DNA of 13,466 nt, from positions 1 through 13,466 of the forward strand of contig JAJDFU010000536.1 in NCBI GenBank assembly GCA_020528935.1. Reading direction: 5' to 3'. The number at the start of each line of letters is the position of its first letter. The stretch's first letter is position 1. Positions 1 to 6,354 of the stretch are shown one piece after another. The DNA is from Saprospiraceae bacterium (lineage in GTDB: Bacteria; Bacteroidota; Bacteroidia; Chitinophagales; Saprospiraceae). The translations under genes and the position numbers were made by a program. The notes below the pieces were generated by a model. That model was not told the origin of the DNA. It saw only the letters and a list, made by a program, of their open reading frames with translations, and ran no database searches.

Positions 1-449
1 CCCTTCAGTTCTTGGATGGCGTCGGCGTCCATGTCCGTCCCGCCCAGTAACAGTTGAAAGCGTTGACTGGTCGCTGTTGTCTCCTCAATGATCTGGTGAT
101 AGCCTTCGCTTTCGTAGTCGGTGCGCATTTCCAGGGCCTGATTGATCTCCCGGATGCGCTCTGCAAGGCGGCGGGCCTCTTCAAAGGCCGTAAGGGTTTC
201 GTCCAGTACGGTTTTGCCCTTCGGCAGTTCGAGTTCCTGGTGCAGGAAAGCCAGGCTGCGATCATTGGGCCGGCTGACGCGGCCTTCCTGGGGGCTGATG
301 TGCCCGGCCAGGATCTTGAGCAGGGTGGACTTTCCGGCCCCGTTGCGGCCGACCAGTCCTGCTTTGTCGCGATCGCCGATGACCAGGTCGATGTGGTCCA
401 GCAGGATGCGATCGCCGTATTGGACATAGATATTGGAAGCGGTGATCAT
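1..449 (-). CDS. ABC-F family ATPase, N-terminal part (cut by window edge)
   Basis: The first 149 codons of a soluble duplicated ATPase of the ABC-F (Uup/EttA-like) family are present; the rest runs off the left edge. The protein begins MITASNIYVQYGDR. It carries a Walker A motif GRNGAGKST at about residues 34-42 and a Q-loop segment FLHQEL near residue 71. A glutamate- and arginine-rich helical stretch follows at about residues 85-130, consistent with the arm insertion in the first ATPase domain. No membrane segment is visible. Family members act on ribosomes as translation factors or antibiotic-protection proteins; which subtype this is cannot be told from the N-terminus. The start lies 33 nt beyond the stop of the sensor-kinase gene on the same strand, and a TAACTTTG box just upstream suggests the gene can be transcribed on its own. 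The family call is firm, the specific role unknown. Confidence 0.9.
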   Translation of the reverse strand, partial: MITASNIYVQYGDRILLDHIDLVIGDRDKAGLVGRNGAGKSTLLKILAGHISPQEGRVSRPNDRSLAFLHQELELPKGKTVLDETLTAFEEARRLAERIREINQALEMRTDYESEGYHQIIEETTATSQRFQLLLGGTDMDADAIQELK

Positions 450-455
450 GCAGTG

Positions 456-463
456 CAAAGTTA
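456..463 (-). promoter_or_regulatory. Candidate Bacteroidota -7 promoter element for the ABC-F gene
   Basis: On the minus strand the sequence TAACTTTG matches the Bacteroidota -7 consensus TAnnTTTG exactly and ends only 6 nt before the ATG at 449. I do not see a convincing -33 TTTG about 20 nt upstream, where the sequence is the C-rich end of the kinase gene. If used, transcription would start at or within a few bases of the ATG, giving an essentially leaderless message. Confidence 0.45.
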
Positions 464-482
464 GGGAAAAGCGGGTGGTTCG

Positions 483-1538
483 TCAGCCCCGGGCCTTCTC
501 CAGGGTGAAGCCGAAGGTGGAGCCCAGGTTGGGCGTGGAGCGCACGTTGATGGTCTGCTTGTGGGCTTCGATGATGTGTTTGACGATGGAAAGCCCCAGG
601 CCCGATCCGCCCTTGTCGCGAGAGCGGCTTTTCTCCACCCGGTAAAAGCGGTCGAAGACGTGATCCAGATGCTTCTTGGGAATGCCGATGCCGTTGTCGG
701 CCACTTCCAGCAGGATGTATTTGTCCATATCGTAAAAGCCGACCTTGGTGAGGCCGTCGGCATGCCCGTACTTGATGGAATTGTGGATGAGGTTCATCAA
801 CACCTGGCGGATGGATTCGCGATCGGCGCGCACCTTGAAGCCCTGGGAGGCGCCATCCTTGAATTCCAGGCTGATGTTCCGCGCTTTGGCCTTGAACTCC
901 AGATCCTCAAACACTTCACAGACCAGGTCCTTGATGTCGAAGGTTTGCATCTCCAGGAGCAGCTCGCCCGACTCCAGGCGGGAAATGGCTTCCAGATCCT
1001 CCACGATAACCTGAAGGCGTTCCACGTTCTTCGCTGCTTTTTCCAGAAAGGTCTGGTTCACTTCGGCATCGTACAGCCCGCCGTCCAGCAAGGTGTGCAA
1101 ATACCCCTGAATATTGAAAATGGGCGTTTTGAGCTCGTGGGAGATATCGCCTACAAACTTGCGGCGGTATTCGGCCCACGACTTGTACTTCTCGATTTCT
1201 TTGGCCTGGGTGTCGGCCCATTCGGTCACTTCCCGTTCCACCCGGTCGATGATGTTGACCCGCAGGTCGACCGATTTGCGCTTCTCGCGCGGGGTGAGTT
1301 TGTGTTTGTGAATGGTTTTGTAGATCAGCTTGATCTTTCGATAGATGTATTTGCGCAGATAGAAAACGATAATGAGGTAGGAAAAGCCGAAAGCGACGAG
1401 CGTCCAGAGGAGGTAAAGCATCCAGTCCGGGCTGCCCCAGCCGGGCAGAAAAAGGACCAGCAGGGCGAGGAGGCCAACGGCAATAATGAGCAGAGATGCA
1501 TACAGGGCAATTTGCTGTGGCGTGGGGTTTTTCAGCAT
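483..1538 (-). CDS. PhoR-like membrane sensor histidine kinase
   Basis: This 351-residue sensor kinase presumably phosphorylates the response regulator encoded just upstream. Two hydrophobic segments (about residues 12-31 and 39-60), joined by a very short loop, anchor it in the inner membrane, so there is almost no periplasmic sensor domain. A basic linker and coiled-coil-like stretch follow. The HisKA motif ISHELKTPI places the phosphoacceptor at His134. The HATPase_c domain shows an N box NLIHNSIKY (249-257), a G1 box DNGIGI (281-286), an F box FDRFYRV (295-301) and a G2 box GGSGLGLSI (310-318), so it looks catalytically complete. The ATG overlaps the TAA of the regulator gene by one base (TAATG), which implies translational coupling. 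With so little external domain it may sense the membrane, a partner protein or a cytoplasmic cue; the phosphate-sensing role of true PhoR cannot be assumed. Confidence 0.93.
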   Translation of the reverse strand: MLKNPTPQQIALYASLLIIAVGLLALLVLFLPGWGSPDWMLYLLWTLVAFGFSYLIIVFYLRKYIYRKIKLIYKTIHKHKLTPREKRKSVDLRVNIIDRVEREVTEWADTQAKEIEKYKSWAEYRRKFVGDISHELKTPIFNIQGYLHTLLDGGLYDAEVNQTFLEKAAKNVERLQVIVEDLEAISRLESGELLLEMQTFDIKDLVCEVFEDLEFKAKARNISLEFKDGASQGFKVRADRESIRQVLMNLIHNSIKYGHADGLTKVGFYDMDKYILLEVADNGIGIPKKHLDHVFDRFYRVEKSRSRDKGGSGLGLSIVKHIIEAHKQTINVRSTPNLGSTFGFTLEKARG

Positions 1539-2221
1539 TAAAACTCGAATTTATAGCCGATTCCTTTTATGGTCTTGATGTAGTGGTCGCCGATCTTTTC
1601 GCGCAATTTGCGAATGTGCACATCGATCGTCCGGTTGCCTACGATAACGTCGGTGCCCCAGACCTTGTTGAAGATCTCCTCCCGGGAGAACACCTTCCCC
1701 GGCTTGGACACCAGCAGGTTGAGCAGCTCGAACTCCTTTTTGGCCAGTTCGATGATCTGCTCCCCTTTGATAACGCTCACTTTTTCGCGGTCGATGGCCA
1801 GGTCGCCCACGCGAATGATGGGCGCCTCCTCCACTTCATCCTCGCGGTCGGAGCGCCGCAGCAGCGCCTTGACCCGGCTCACCAGCACCCTCGGCCGTAT
1901 GGGCTTGGTGATGTAGTCGTCGCCACCCACATCCAGTGCGGCAATTTGGGAGTAGTCCTCCTCCCGCGCGGTGAGAAAGGCGATGAGGGTCTTTTCGAAT
2001 TCGGGTCTACTGCGCAGGTAGCGGCAAACTTCCACGCCGTCCATCCTGGGCATCATGATATCGAGTATGATGAGCTGGGGCCTGTTGTCTTCCGCTTCCT
2101 GTATGGCCTCTTCGCCATTGGAGGCGGTAAGCACCTCGTAGCCTTCTTTTTCCAGGTTGTACTTGAGGAAAGAGATGATGTCGGGTTCATCATCCACGAT
2201 GAGGATTTTGTTGGATTCCAT
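1538..2221 (-). CDS. OmpR/PhoB-family response regulator
   Basis: This is a DNA-binding response regulator of 227 residues counted from the ATG at 2221. The receiver domain (about residues 4-122) has the acidic pair D10/D11, phosphoacceptor D54 in LDIMMPRMDG, T84 and K106 (the TKP motif). A short acidic linker leads to an OmpR-type winged helix (about 133-227) that includes KVWGTDVIVGNRTIDVHI and the C-terminal KGIGYKFEF. The open frame extends 15 codons further upstream to 2266. I chose the inner start because homologous receivers begin directly with a sequence like NKILIVDDE. The gene lies directly before the sensor kinase with a one-base overlap and is its obvious partner. The family is certain; the target regulon is unknown. 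Confidence 0.93.
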   Translation of the reverse strand: MESNKILIVDDEPDIISFLKYNLEKEGYEVLTASNGEEAIQEAEDNRPQLIILDIMMPRMDGVEVCRYLRSRPEFEKTLIAFLTAREEDYSQIAALDVGGDDYITKPIRPRVLVSRVKALLRRSDREDEVEEAPIIRVGDLAIDREKVSVIKGEQIIELAKKEFELLNLLVSKPGKVFSREEIFNKVWGTDVIVGNRTIDVHIRKLREKIGDHYIKTIKGIGYKFEF

Positions 2222-2292
2222 TTCCGGTGCGTCTTTTGGTATAAAAATAGCTTTTATGCCCGACACGGGGAGTCCGTATAGAAATAAGGTTT

Positions 2293-2311
2293 GGCGGGGC
2301 TTTGCCCGGCC
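2293..2311. repeat. GC-rich hairpin with TTT loop behind the DUF4296 gene
   Basis: The arms at 2293-2300 and 2304-2311 pair as 4 bp plus 3 bp around one G-G mismatch, closing a 3-nt loop. The hairpin lies immediately after the stop of the DUF4296 gene on the minus strand. No T-run follows on either strand, so it is not a canonical intrinsic terminator, but it may stabilise the 3' end or reduce read-through into the two-component genes. Its core (GGC-TTT-GCC) resembles the hairpin at 3224-3240. Confidence 0.45.
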
Positions 2312-2635
2312 TTACTTCAGCTCGGCCTCCCGGAGGGTCAGTTCTTCGAGCACCTTCTTGTAGAGGCGCTCCAGCCGGGGCATATCCTCCTGAAGGATCT
2401 CCATCGTAGCTTCAAATTCGGCCTCCTCCACCTGATACAGCTGGAACAGGTAGTCGTAGTATGTATCGGTCAGGCTGTCTTTGACGTAGGTATCGGTCTG
2501 CTCGTTGATGATGGCTTCGGCCTCGTGGATCTGAGCCAGCAGGGGAACGAGGCGATCCTCGGGGATGGGGAGTTCTTCCTCCGGTTGGCAGGAGAGGGTC
2601 ACCAGCAGCAGGAAAAGAAGCGGCGGCAGGCGCAT
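2312..2635 (-). CDS. DUF4296-type small lipoprotein
   Basis: This is a predicted lipoprotein of 107 residues. The start chosen is the ATG at 2635, which gives MRLPPLLFLLLVTLSC: a short basic start, a hydrophobic core and a lipidation cysteine at Cys16. The residues after the cysteine are QPEEE; glutamine plus acidic residues there resemble the Bacteroidota lipoprotein surface-export signal, so an outer-membrane and perhaps outward-facing location is plausible. The mature part is helical and acidic. It matches my memory of DUF4296 proteins, with an EDRLV...IHEAEAI segment, a tyrosine-rich YYDYLFQLY segment and an RLYKKVLEEL tail. The function of the family is unknown. The ATG overlaps the TGA of the phosphatase gene by one base, so translation is probably coupled. 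The open frame continues 35 codons upstream within the phosphatase gene, but that extension lacks a signal peptide and was rejected. Confidence 0.75.
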   Translation of the reverse strand: MRLPPLLFLLLVTLSCQPEEELPIPEDRLVPLLAQIHEAEAIINEQTDTYVKDSLTDTYYDYLFQLYQVEEAEFEATMEILQEDMPRLERLYKKVLEELTLREAELK

Positions 2636-3132
2636 CAGTCGAAGTATTGTTTGGGATAGTAATAAGCGACCAGCTTGCCTCGCCGGGGCGCGACGTCCTT
2701 CCAGCTGGAGACCTCCATGGCCACCTGTGCGATACCGCATGTAGGGACGTTGGGGATGTAGTGTTCTGCAAAGTAATTGGCCACGGCGGTGATGGTGGGG
2801 TTGTGCCCGAAGAGCAATACCGTTTCGGCTTCTTCGGGCAGTTTTTGTAGCAGCTGGAGCAGATCGCCGGGATAGGCGTCGTAGATGCGGCGTTCCACGC
2901 GAATGCGTTCTGCGGGCCAGCCGAGGGACTCCGCGAAAAACCGGGCGGTGGTGAAGGCTCGCACAGCCGGGCTGGAGAGGATCACATCCGGCTTGATGCC
3001 TTTGCCGGCGAGCAAGCGGGCCATGAACGGCGCATCGCGCAGGCCTCTTTTGTTGAGGGGGCGTTCGATGTCGGCCAGGTCGGGCTCTTTCCAGCTCGAC
3101 TTGGCGTGCCGTATGAACAGGACGGTTTTCAT
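2635..3132 (-). CDS. SixA-like phosphohistidine phosphatase (histidine phosphatase superfamily)
   Basis: This cytoplasmic protein of 165 residues belongs to the short SixA branch of the phosphoglycerate-mutase-like histidine phosphatases. Catalytic features are the N-terminal RHAKSSW (nucleophile His9 with Arg8), SSPAVRA with Arg58, and FGHNP with His110. SixA enzymes remove phosphate from histidines of phosphotransfer proteins (ArcB HPt or PTS components in E. coli). No HPt or PTS gene is visible here, so the substrate is unknown. The ATG at 3132 was chosen because the fold starts directly with KTVLFIRHAK; the upstream extension to 3219 has no homologous look. It is the first gene of the minus-strand block and overlaps the DUF4296 gene by one base. 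The family is well supported. Confidence 0.9.
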   Translation of the reverse strand: MKTVLFIRHAKSSWKEPDLADIERPLNKRGLRDAPFMARLLAGKGIKPDVILSSPAVRAFTTARFFAESLGWPAERIRVERRIYDAYPGDLLQLLQKLPEEAETVLLFGHNPTITAVANYFAEHYIPNVPTCGIAQVAMEVSSWKDVAPRRGKLVAYYYPKQYFD

Positions 3133-3213
3133 TGCGTATATTTCACATACTACAACCGCGGAGGCGGGGCTTGGGTTTCCCCCGGAGCAGGCCGCAACGG
3201 CGGCCGGAAAATT

Positions 3214-3267
3214 AGGCAAAATTGCCTGGCTTTGCCAGGCCCAACGGCCTGGTGAGCCCGGCCAGGC
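3214..3267. repeat. Cluster of inverted repeats between sixA and the SDR gene
   Basis: Three overlapping dyads lie in the divergent intergenic region. AGGCAA/TTGCCT arms sit at 3214-3219 and 3222-3227. GCCTGGC/GCCAGGC arms (7 bp, TTT loop) sit at 3224-3230 and 3234-3240. GCCTGG/CCAGGC arms sit at 3247-3252 and 3262-3267. The second and third share the GCCTGG...CCAGGC arms, so they look like two diverged copies of one unit. Neither strand shows a following T-run. They could be an operator, a small repetitive palindrome, or structures in the 5' leader of sixA. Confidence 0.5.
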
Positions 3268-3284
3268 AGATAGCAGAAATCGTT

Positions 3285-3292
3285 TACCTTTA
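3285..3292 (+). promoter_or_regulatory. Weak candidate -7 element for the SDR gene
   Basis: TACCTTTA differs from the Bacteroidota -7 consensus TAnnTTTG only in the last base. No clear TTTG lies about 20 nt upstream. If used, the message would have a leader of roughly 90 nt containing the hairpin at 3332-3348. Confidence 0.25.
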
Positions 3293-3331
3293 CTTCAGAG
3301 AAGCGAAATACATCCCCACGAATCCAAGTAA

Positions 3332-3348
3332 CGAGGCGGAACGCCTCG
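3332..3348 (+). repeat. Perfect 7-bp hairpin with GAA loop in the SDR leader
   Basis: CGAGGCG (3332-3338) pairs perfectly with CGCCTCG (3342-3348) around a GAA loop, 42 nt before the ATG of the dehydrogenase gene. No T-run follows, so it is not an intrinsic terminator. It may be a leader-stabilising structure. Confidence 0.4.
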
Positions 3349-3390
3349 AGTGCAACCGATATTTTTCCTTATTCCCAATTCGCACGGCCG

Positions 3391-4182
3391 ATGAATTTCA
3401 AAGACAAAGTCGTATGGATAACGGGCGCCTCCTCCGGTATTGGAGAGGGACTCGCTTATGCGCTGGCCAACGAGGGAGCCAAGCTGGCTATTTCCAGCCG
3501 GAACGAAACGGAATTGGAGCGCGTGAAGGGCAACTGTCCCCAGGGGATCGAAGTAGAAGTCATTCCCATGGACGTATCGCATTTTGACCGCGTACCCATA
3601 GCTGCCCAGCGAGTGCTCGATCGCTTCGGCTTCATCAATATTCTGATCAACAATGCGGGTATTTCTCAACGGGACCTGGTGAAGGATACCGTACTGGAAG
3701 TGGACAAAAAGCTCATGGACGTCAATTACCTGGGTACGGTAGCGGTGACCAAGGCCGTGCTGCCGGCCATGATCCAGCAGCGTTTCGGGCACATCGTCAC
3801 CATCAGCAGCGTGCTCGGCAAATACGGGGTGGCATACCGCTCCGGCTACAGTGCCAGCAAGCATGCCTTGCACGGTTTCTTTGACTCCCTGCGCGCCGAG
3901 CTGGAGGGGGAACAAGTAGATATCACCCTGATCTGTCCGGGTTATGTTCGCACTAATGTGACCATCAATGCCCTGAAAGGCGACGGCTCCAAAAACAACG
4001 TGATGGCCGAGAGTACGGCCGCCGGCATGGAGCCCGCCGAATTTGCCCGAAAGGCCCTGCGGGCGATATCCCGGCGAAGTCCGGAAGTGTACATCGGCGG
4101 CAAGGAAGCCGTTGCGATATACCTCAAGCGCTTTGTGCCTGGCCTTTTCCGGCGCATCATTGCCCGCCAAAAGCTGGAGTGA
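3391..4182 (+). CDS. Short-chain dehydrogenase/reductase (SDR), DHRS7-like
   Basis: This is a classical SDR of 263 residues. The Rossmann cofactor motif TGASSGIG is at 11-18. The basic residue Arg37 after the second strand suggests a preference for NADP(H). NNAG is at 87-90. The catalytic set is Asn112, Ser140 (within TISSV), Tyr153 and Lys157 (YSASK). Length is normal and all catalytic residues are present. The C-terminus (YLKRFVPGLFRRIIARQKLE) is basic and amphipathic, as in DHRS7-like or lipid-acting SDRs that touch membranes, but the substrate cannot be deduced. It stands alone on the plus strand between divergent sixA and the convergent nucleoside transporter, so context gives no pathway. 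The ATG at 3391 fits the family start closely (NFKDKVVWITGASSG). Confidence 0.92.
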   Translation: MNFKDKVVWITGASSGIGEGLAYALANEGAKLAISSRNETELERVKGNCPQGIEVEVIPMDVSHFDRVPIAAQRVLDRFGFINILINNAGISQRDLVKDTVLEVDKKLMDVNYLGTVAVTKAVLPAMIQQRFGHIVTISSVLGKYGVAYRSGYSASKHALHGFFDSLRAELEGEQVDITLICPGYVRTNVTINALKGDGSKNNVMAESTAAGMEPAEFARKALRAISRRSPEVYIGGKEAVAIYLKRFVPGLFRRIIARQKLE

Positions 4183-4214
4183 GCCTTTTTTCCGGATAAG
4201 AGGGATTCTTCGCG

Positions 4215-4251
4215 CACCGATCCGCTGGCTGATGCTGCGGGGCGATCGGTG
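4215..4251. terminator. Inverted repeat in the convergent gap, possible bidirectional terminator
   Basis: CACCGATC (4215-4222) pairs perfectly with GATCGGTG (4244-4251); three further outer pairs form past a single bulged base. It sits in the 78-nt gap between the convergent SDR and transporter genes, where a shared transcription end is expected. A run of six T follows the SDR stop closely but lies upstream of this hairpin, and no T-run follows the hairpin on either strand. It is therefore not a textbook intrinsic terminator; RNA-end protection is equally possible. Confidence 0.4.
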
Positions 4252-4260
4252 GCGGACCTT

Positions 4261-5562
4261 TCAGGTGAGAATGCCGGCTATGGCGGCCGTAAGAAAACAG
4301 GCCACCGTGCCGCCTACCAATGCCAGTATACCCAATTCGGTAAGGCTGCGGCGCTGTCCCGGCGCGATCGCCCCTATCCCTCCGATCTGTATGCCGATGG
4401 AGGCAAAATTGGAGAATCCGCAGAGGGCGTAGGTAGCGATCAGGATAGATTTGGAATCCAGGAGTAATTCAGAGGCCCGGATCTGCTGCAGTTCGGAATA
4501 GGCTACAAACTCGTTGACGACCGTCTTGGTACCCAAAAGCTGGCCAACCAGCAACACATCCTGGCTGGGGGTGCCCAGCAGCCAGGCTACCGGCGCAAAC
4601 AGCAAGCCCAGCAGATAGGTAAAGGTGAGCCCTTCGAACCGGTTGCCGGTGGCTTCCCGTATAGGCGCATTCAGGTTCAGCCATTCGCCGGGGTAATTTT
4701 TCAGCAGTTCGTTGGCCATGAAGATCAGGGCGGTAAACACCAGCAGCATGGCCCCTACATTGACAGCGAGCCGAAGGCCGTCGGCGGTGCCTTTGCTAAT
4801 GGCGTCCAGGAGATTGGCGCCGGTGTCCCCGCTCATACTCATCTGGCTTTCGATGGGCTTTTCTGCCTGTTCCGGAACGAGCATCTTGGAGGCTACAAGG
4901 GCTGCCGGGGCCGAAATGATCGAAGCGGTGAGCAGGTGCTTGGCAAAATACGTCTGCTGTTGCGCATCTGTGCCGCCCAGCATGCCGATGTAAGCGGCAA
5001 ACACCCCTCCGGCAATAGTGGCCATACCCCCGGTCATCAGGCAGAGGAGCTCCGAACGGGTGAGGTTTTCGAGATAGGGTTTGATGATGAGCGGGGCTTC
5101 CGTTTGGCCGATGAACACATTGGCGGCAACGGCCAGGCTCTCCGGACCGCTCAGTCCCATCGTGCGTTTCATGATCCAGGCCGCGCCGTAGATCACTTTT
5201 TGCAGAAGGCCGAAATAATACAAAATGGCGGAAAGGGCCGAGAAAAAGATGATGGTGGGCAGTACCTGAAAGGCGAAGATGTAACCGAAGGTGTCTCTGT
5301 TGGTGACCAGGCTGCCGAAGATGAACTCGGCTCCCGCATTCGTGAAGCTGAGGATGATAGTGAAAAAGCGGGCAAACCCCTCGAAAAAGGCATTGATCAC
5401 GGGCACCTTGAGGATGAGAATGCCCAGCGCGAGCTGAAGCCCCATACCTGCCAGGACCAGCTTCCAGTCAATCGCCTTGCGATTCGTGCTCAGCAAATAG
5501 CAGATACCCAGCAGGGCCGCGATACCCAGCGTACCCCGGCCGATGTCTTCCAAGGGCGACAT
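4261..5562 (-). CDS. Concentrative nucleoside transporter (CNT/NupC family)
   Basis: This inner-membrane nucleoside importer has 433 residues and many hydrophobic segments through the whole chain. Signature substrate-site motifs of the family are present: GQTEAPLIIKPYL with GQTE at 152-155, NEFVAY at 350-355, and CGFSNFASIGIQIGGIGA from 381. These correspond to the Gln/Thr/Glu, second Glu, Phe, Asn and Ser residues that contact the nucleoside in the Vibrio CNT structure, so the protein looks functional. CNT proteins couple uptake of nucleosides to a sodium or proton gradient; which ion is used cannot be decided here. The gene diverges from a uridine kinase gene, which fits uptake followed by trapping through phosphorylation. 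The ATG at 5562 gives a short polar N-terminus before the first helix, as is usual in bacterial members. Confidence 0.94.
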   Translation of the reverse strand: MSPLEDIGRGTLGIAALLGICYLLSTNRKAIDWKLVLAGMGLQLALGILILKVPVINAFFEGFARFFTIILSFTNAGAEFIFGSLVTNRDTFGYIFAFQVLPTIIFFSALSAILYYFGLLQKVIYGAAWIMKRTMGLSGPESLAVAANVFIGQTEAPLIIKPYLENLTRSELLCLMTGGMATIAGGVFAAYIGMLGGTDAQQQTYFAKHLLTASIISAPAALVASKMLVPEQAEKPIESQMSMSGDTGANLLDAISKGTADGLRLAVNVGAMLLVFTALIFMANELLKNYPGEWLNLNAPIREATGNRFEGLTFTYLLGLLFAPVAWLLGTPSQDVLLVGQLLGTKTVVNEFVAYSELQQIRASELLLDSKSILIATYALCGFSNFASIGIQIGGIGAIAPGQRRSLTELGILALVGGTVACFLTAAIAGILT

Positions 5563-5596
5563 GCGGTGTTTTCGTTTGGATCAAGGTATAGAAAAA

Positions 5597-5629
5597 TTGC
5601 GGCTTTACCGGCGGTGCTCCGTATTTTTG
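5597..5629 (+). promoter_or_regulatory. Bacteroidota-type promoter for the uridine kinase gene
   Basis: TTG at 5597-5599 and TATTTTTG at 5622-5629 (exact TAnnTTTG) are separated by 22 nt, an acceptable spacing for the -33/-7 promoter class of Bacteroidota. Transcription would start about 20 nt before the ATG at 5654. The divergent transporter gene starts at 5562, so its promoter must lie in the same short interval; I see only a degenerate TACCTTGA on the other strand for it. Confidence 0.55.
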
Positions 5630-5653
5630 AGCGGTCAGAACAGCGCGCGCATT

Positions 5654-6295
5654 ATGACACCACCATCATACCTCATAGGCATTACCGGCGGGAGTGGCTC
5701 CGGCAAGACGACTTTTCTGGAACGATTGCGCGGCCACTTCCCGGAATCCTGTATTACGGTGATCAGCCAGGACAATTACTACCGGCCGAAGGAAGAGCAG
5801 ATGCTGGATCCCGACGGGGTGCCGAATTACGACCTGCCCCACGCGATCGACCACCAGGGCCTGTTGGTGGATGTGCGGCACCTGATGAGCGGCCGGGAGG
5901 TCGTGCGAACCGAGTACACCTTCAACAACGCCCGGGCCACGCCCCGGCCGGTGGTCATGAAGCCCGCCCCAATCCTGCTTATTGAGGGGCTCTTTGTGTT
6001 TCACGATCCCGGCCTGCTGGACCTGATCGATCTGAAGCTGTACCTGCATGCCAAAGAAAATCTCAAGGTGATCCGCCGCATCAGGCGCGATCAGGAGGAG
6101 CGCAATTACGAGCTGGAAGACGTGCTCTACCGCTACGAAAAACACGTGATCCCCACCTTTGAAGAATATATCAAACCCTACCGGGAGAAGGCCGATATGG
6201 TCATTAACAACAACAAGGGGTTTGATCAGGGACTGCAAGTGGTGGTGGGCTTTCTGGAGCACCGCCTGCAAAACATTCCCCCTTCTTCCGCCTGA
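5654..6295 (+). CDS. udk: Uridine kinase (phosphoribulokinase/uridine kinase family)
   Basis: This cytoplasmic kinase of 213 residues converts uridine (and often cytidine) to the monophosphate using a nucleoside triphosphate. The P-loop GGSGSGKT is at 12-19. The segment SQDNYY contains the conserved aspartate (Asp40). NYDLPHAID matches the nucleoside-binding region, LLIEGLFVF the central strand, and RRIRRDQEERN the lid with several arginines. The length equals that of typical Udk. The ATG at 5654 was chosen because the P-loop lies 11 residues in, as in homologues; a longer frame upstream lacks similarity and overlaps the promoter and the transporter start. Divergence from a nucleoside transporter supports a role in pyrimidine salvage. 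Sequence details differ somewhat from E. coli Udk, so a related P-loop kinase specificity is the main alternative. Confidence 0.88.
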   Translation: MTPPSYLIGITGGSGSGKTTFLERLRGHFPESCITVISQDNYYRPKEEQMLDPDGVPNYDLPHAIDHQGLLVDVRHLMSGREVVRTEYTFNNARATPRPVVMKPAPILLIEGLFVFHDPGLLDLIDLKLYLHAKENLKVIRRIRRDQEERNYELEDVLYRYEKHVIPTFEEYIKPYREKADMVINNNKGFDQGLQVVVGFLEHRLQNIPPSSA

Positions 6296-6318
6296 GTCCG
6301 CAGGCTACAGAAAAAAAA

Positions 6319-6350
6319 TTTGCACCGTTGAAAGCTATATCCTAACTTTG
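6319..6350 (+). promoter_or_regulatory. Consensus Bacteroidota promoter for leader and polysaccharide operon
   Basis: TTTG (6319-6322), a 20-nt spacer and TAACTTTG (6343-6350) match the Bacteroidota -33/-7 consensus TTTG / TAnnTTTG in both boxes and in spacing. It is the best promoter in the window. Transcription should begin near 6354-6357, just downstream of the uridine kinase gene and at the head of the leader. Confidence 0.75.
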
Positions 6351-6354
6351 TTAC

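Noticed and set aside
5..427. Minus-strand open frame in another phase from the ABC-F gene
   Set aside because: The ABC-F frame in the same region has a perfect Walker A and family-like sequence; the other frame is serine/threonine-rich and unrecognisable, a shadow.
561..1541. 326-codon plus-strand frame opposite the sensor kinase
   Set aside because: It lies wholly antisense to a kinase with all catalytic boxes intact; its composition reflects the complementary GC-rich codons.
1496..2281. 261-codon plus-strand frame opposite the response regulator
   Set aside because: It is antisense to a complete receiver and winged-helix protein; no domain or signal is recognisable in it.
3295..4170. 291-codon minus-strand frame opposite the SDR gene
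   Set aside because: The SDR frame carries TGASSGIG, NNAG and YSASK; the opposite frame has no family-like motif.
4936..5985. 349-codon plus-strand frame spanning the transporter and uridine kinase starts
   Set aside because: It is antisense to the transporter and out of frame with the kinase, crosses a promoter region, and is strongly polar without recognisable domains.
6290..6305. GCCTG/CAGGC stem at the end of udk as a terminator
   Set aside because: Only 5 bp, and it is followed by an A-run rather than a T-run on the coding strand.
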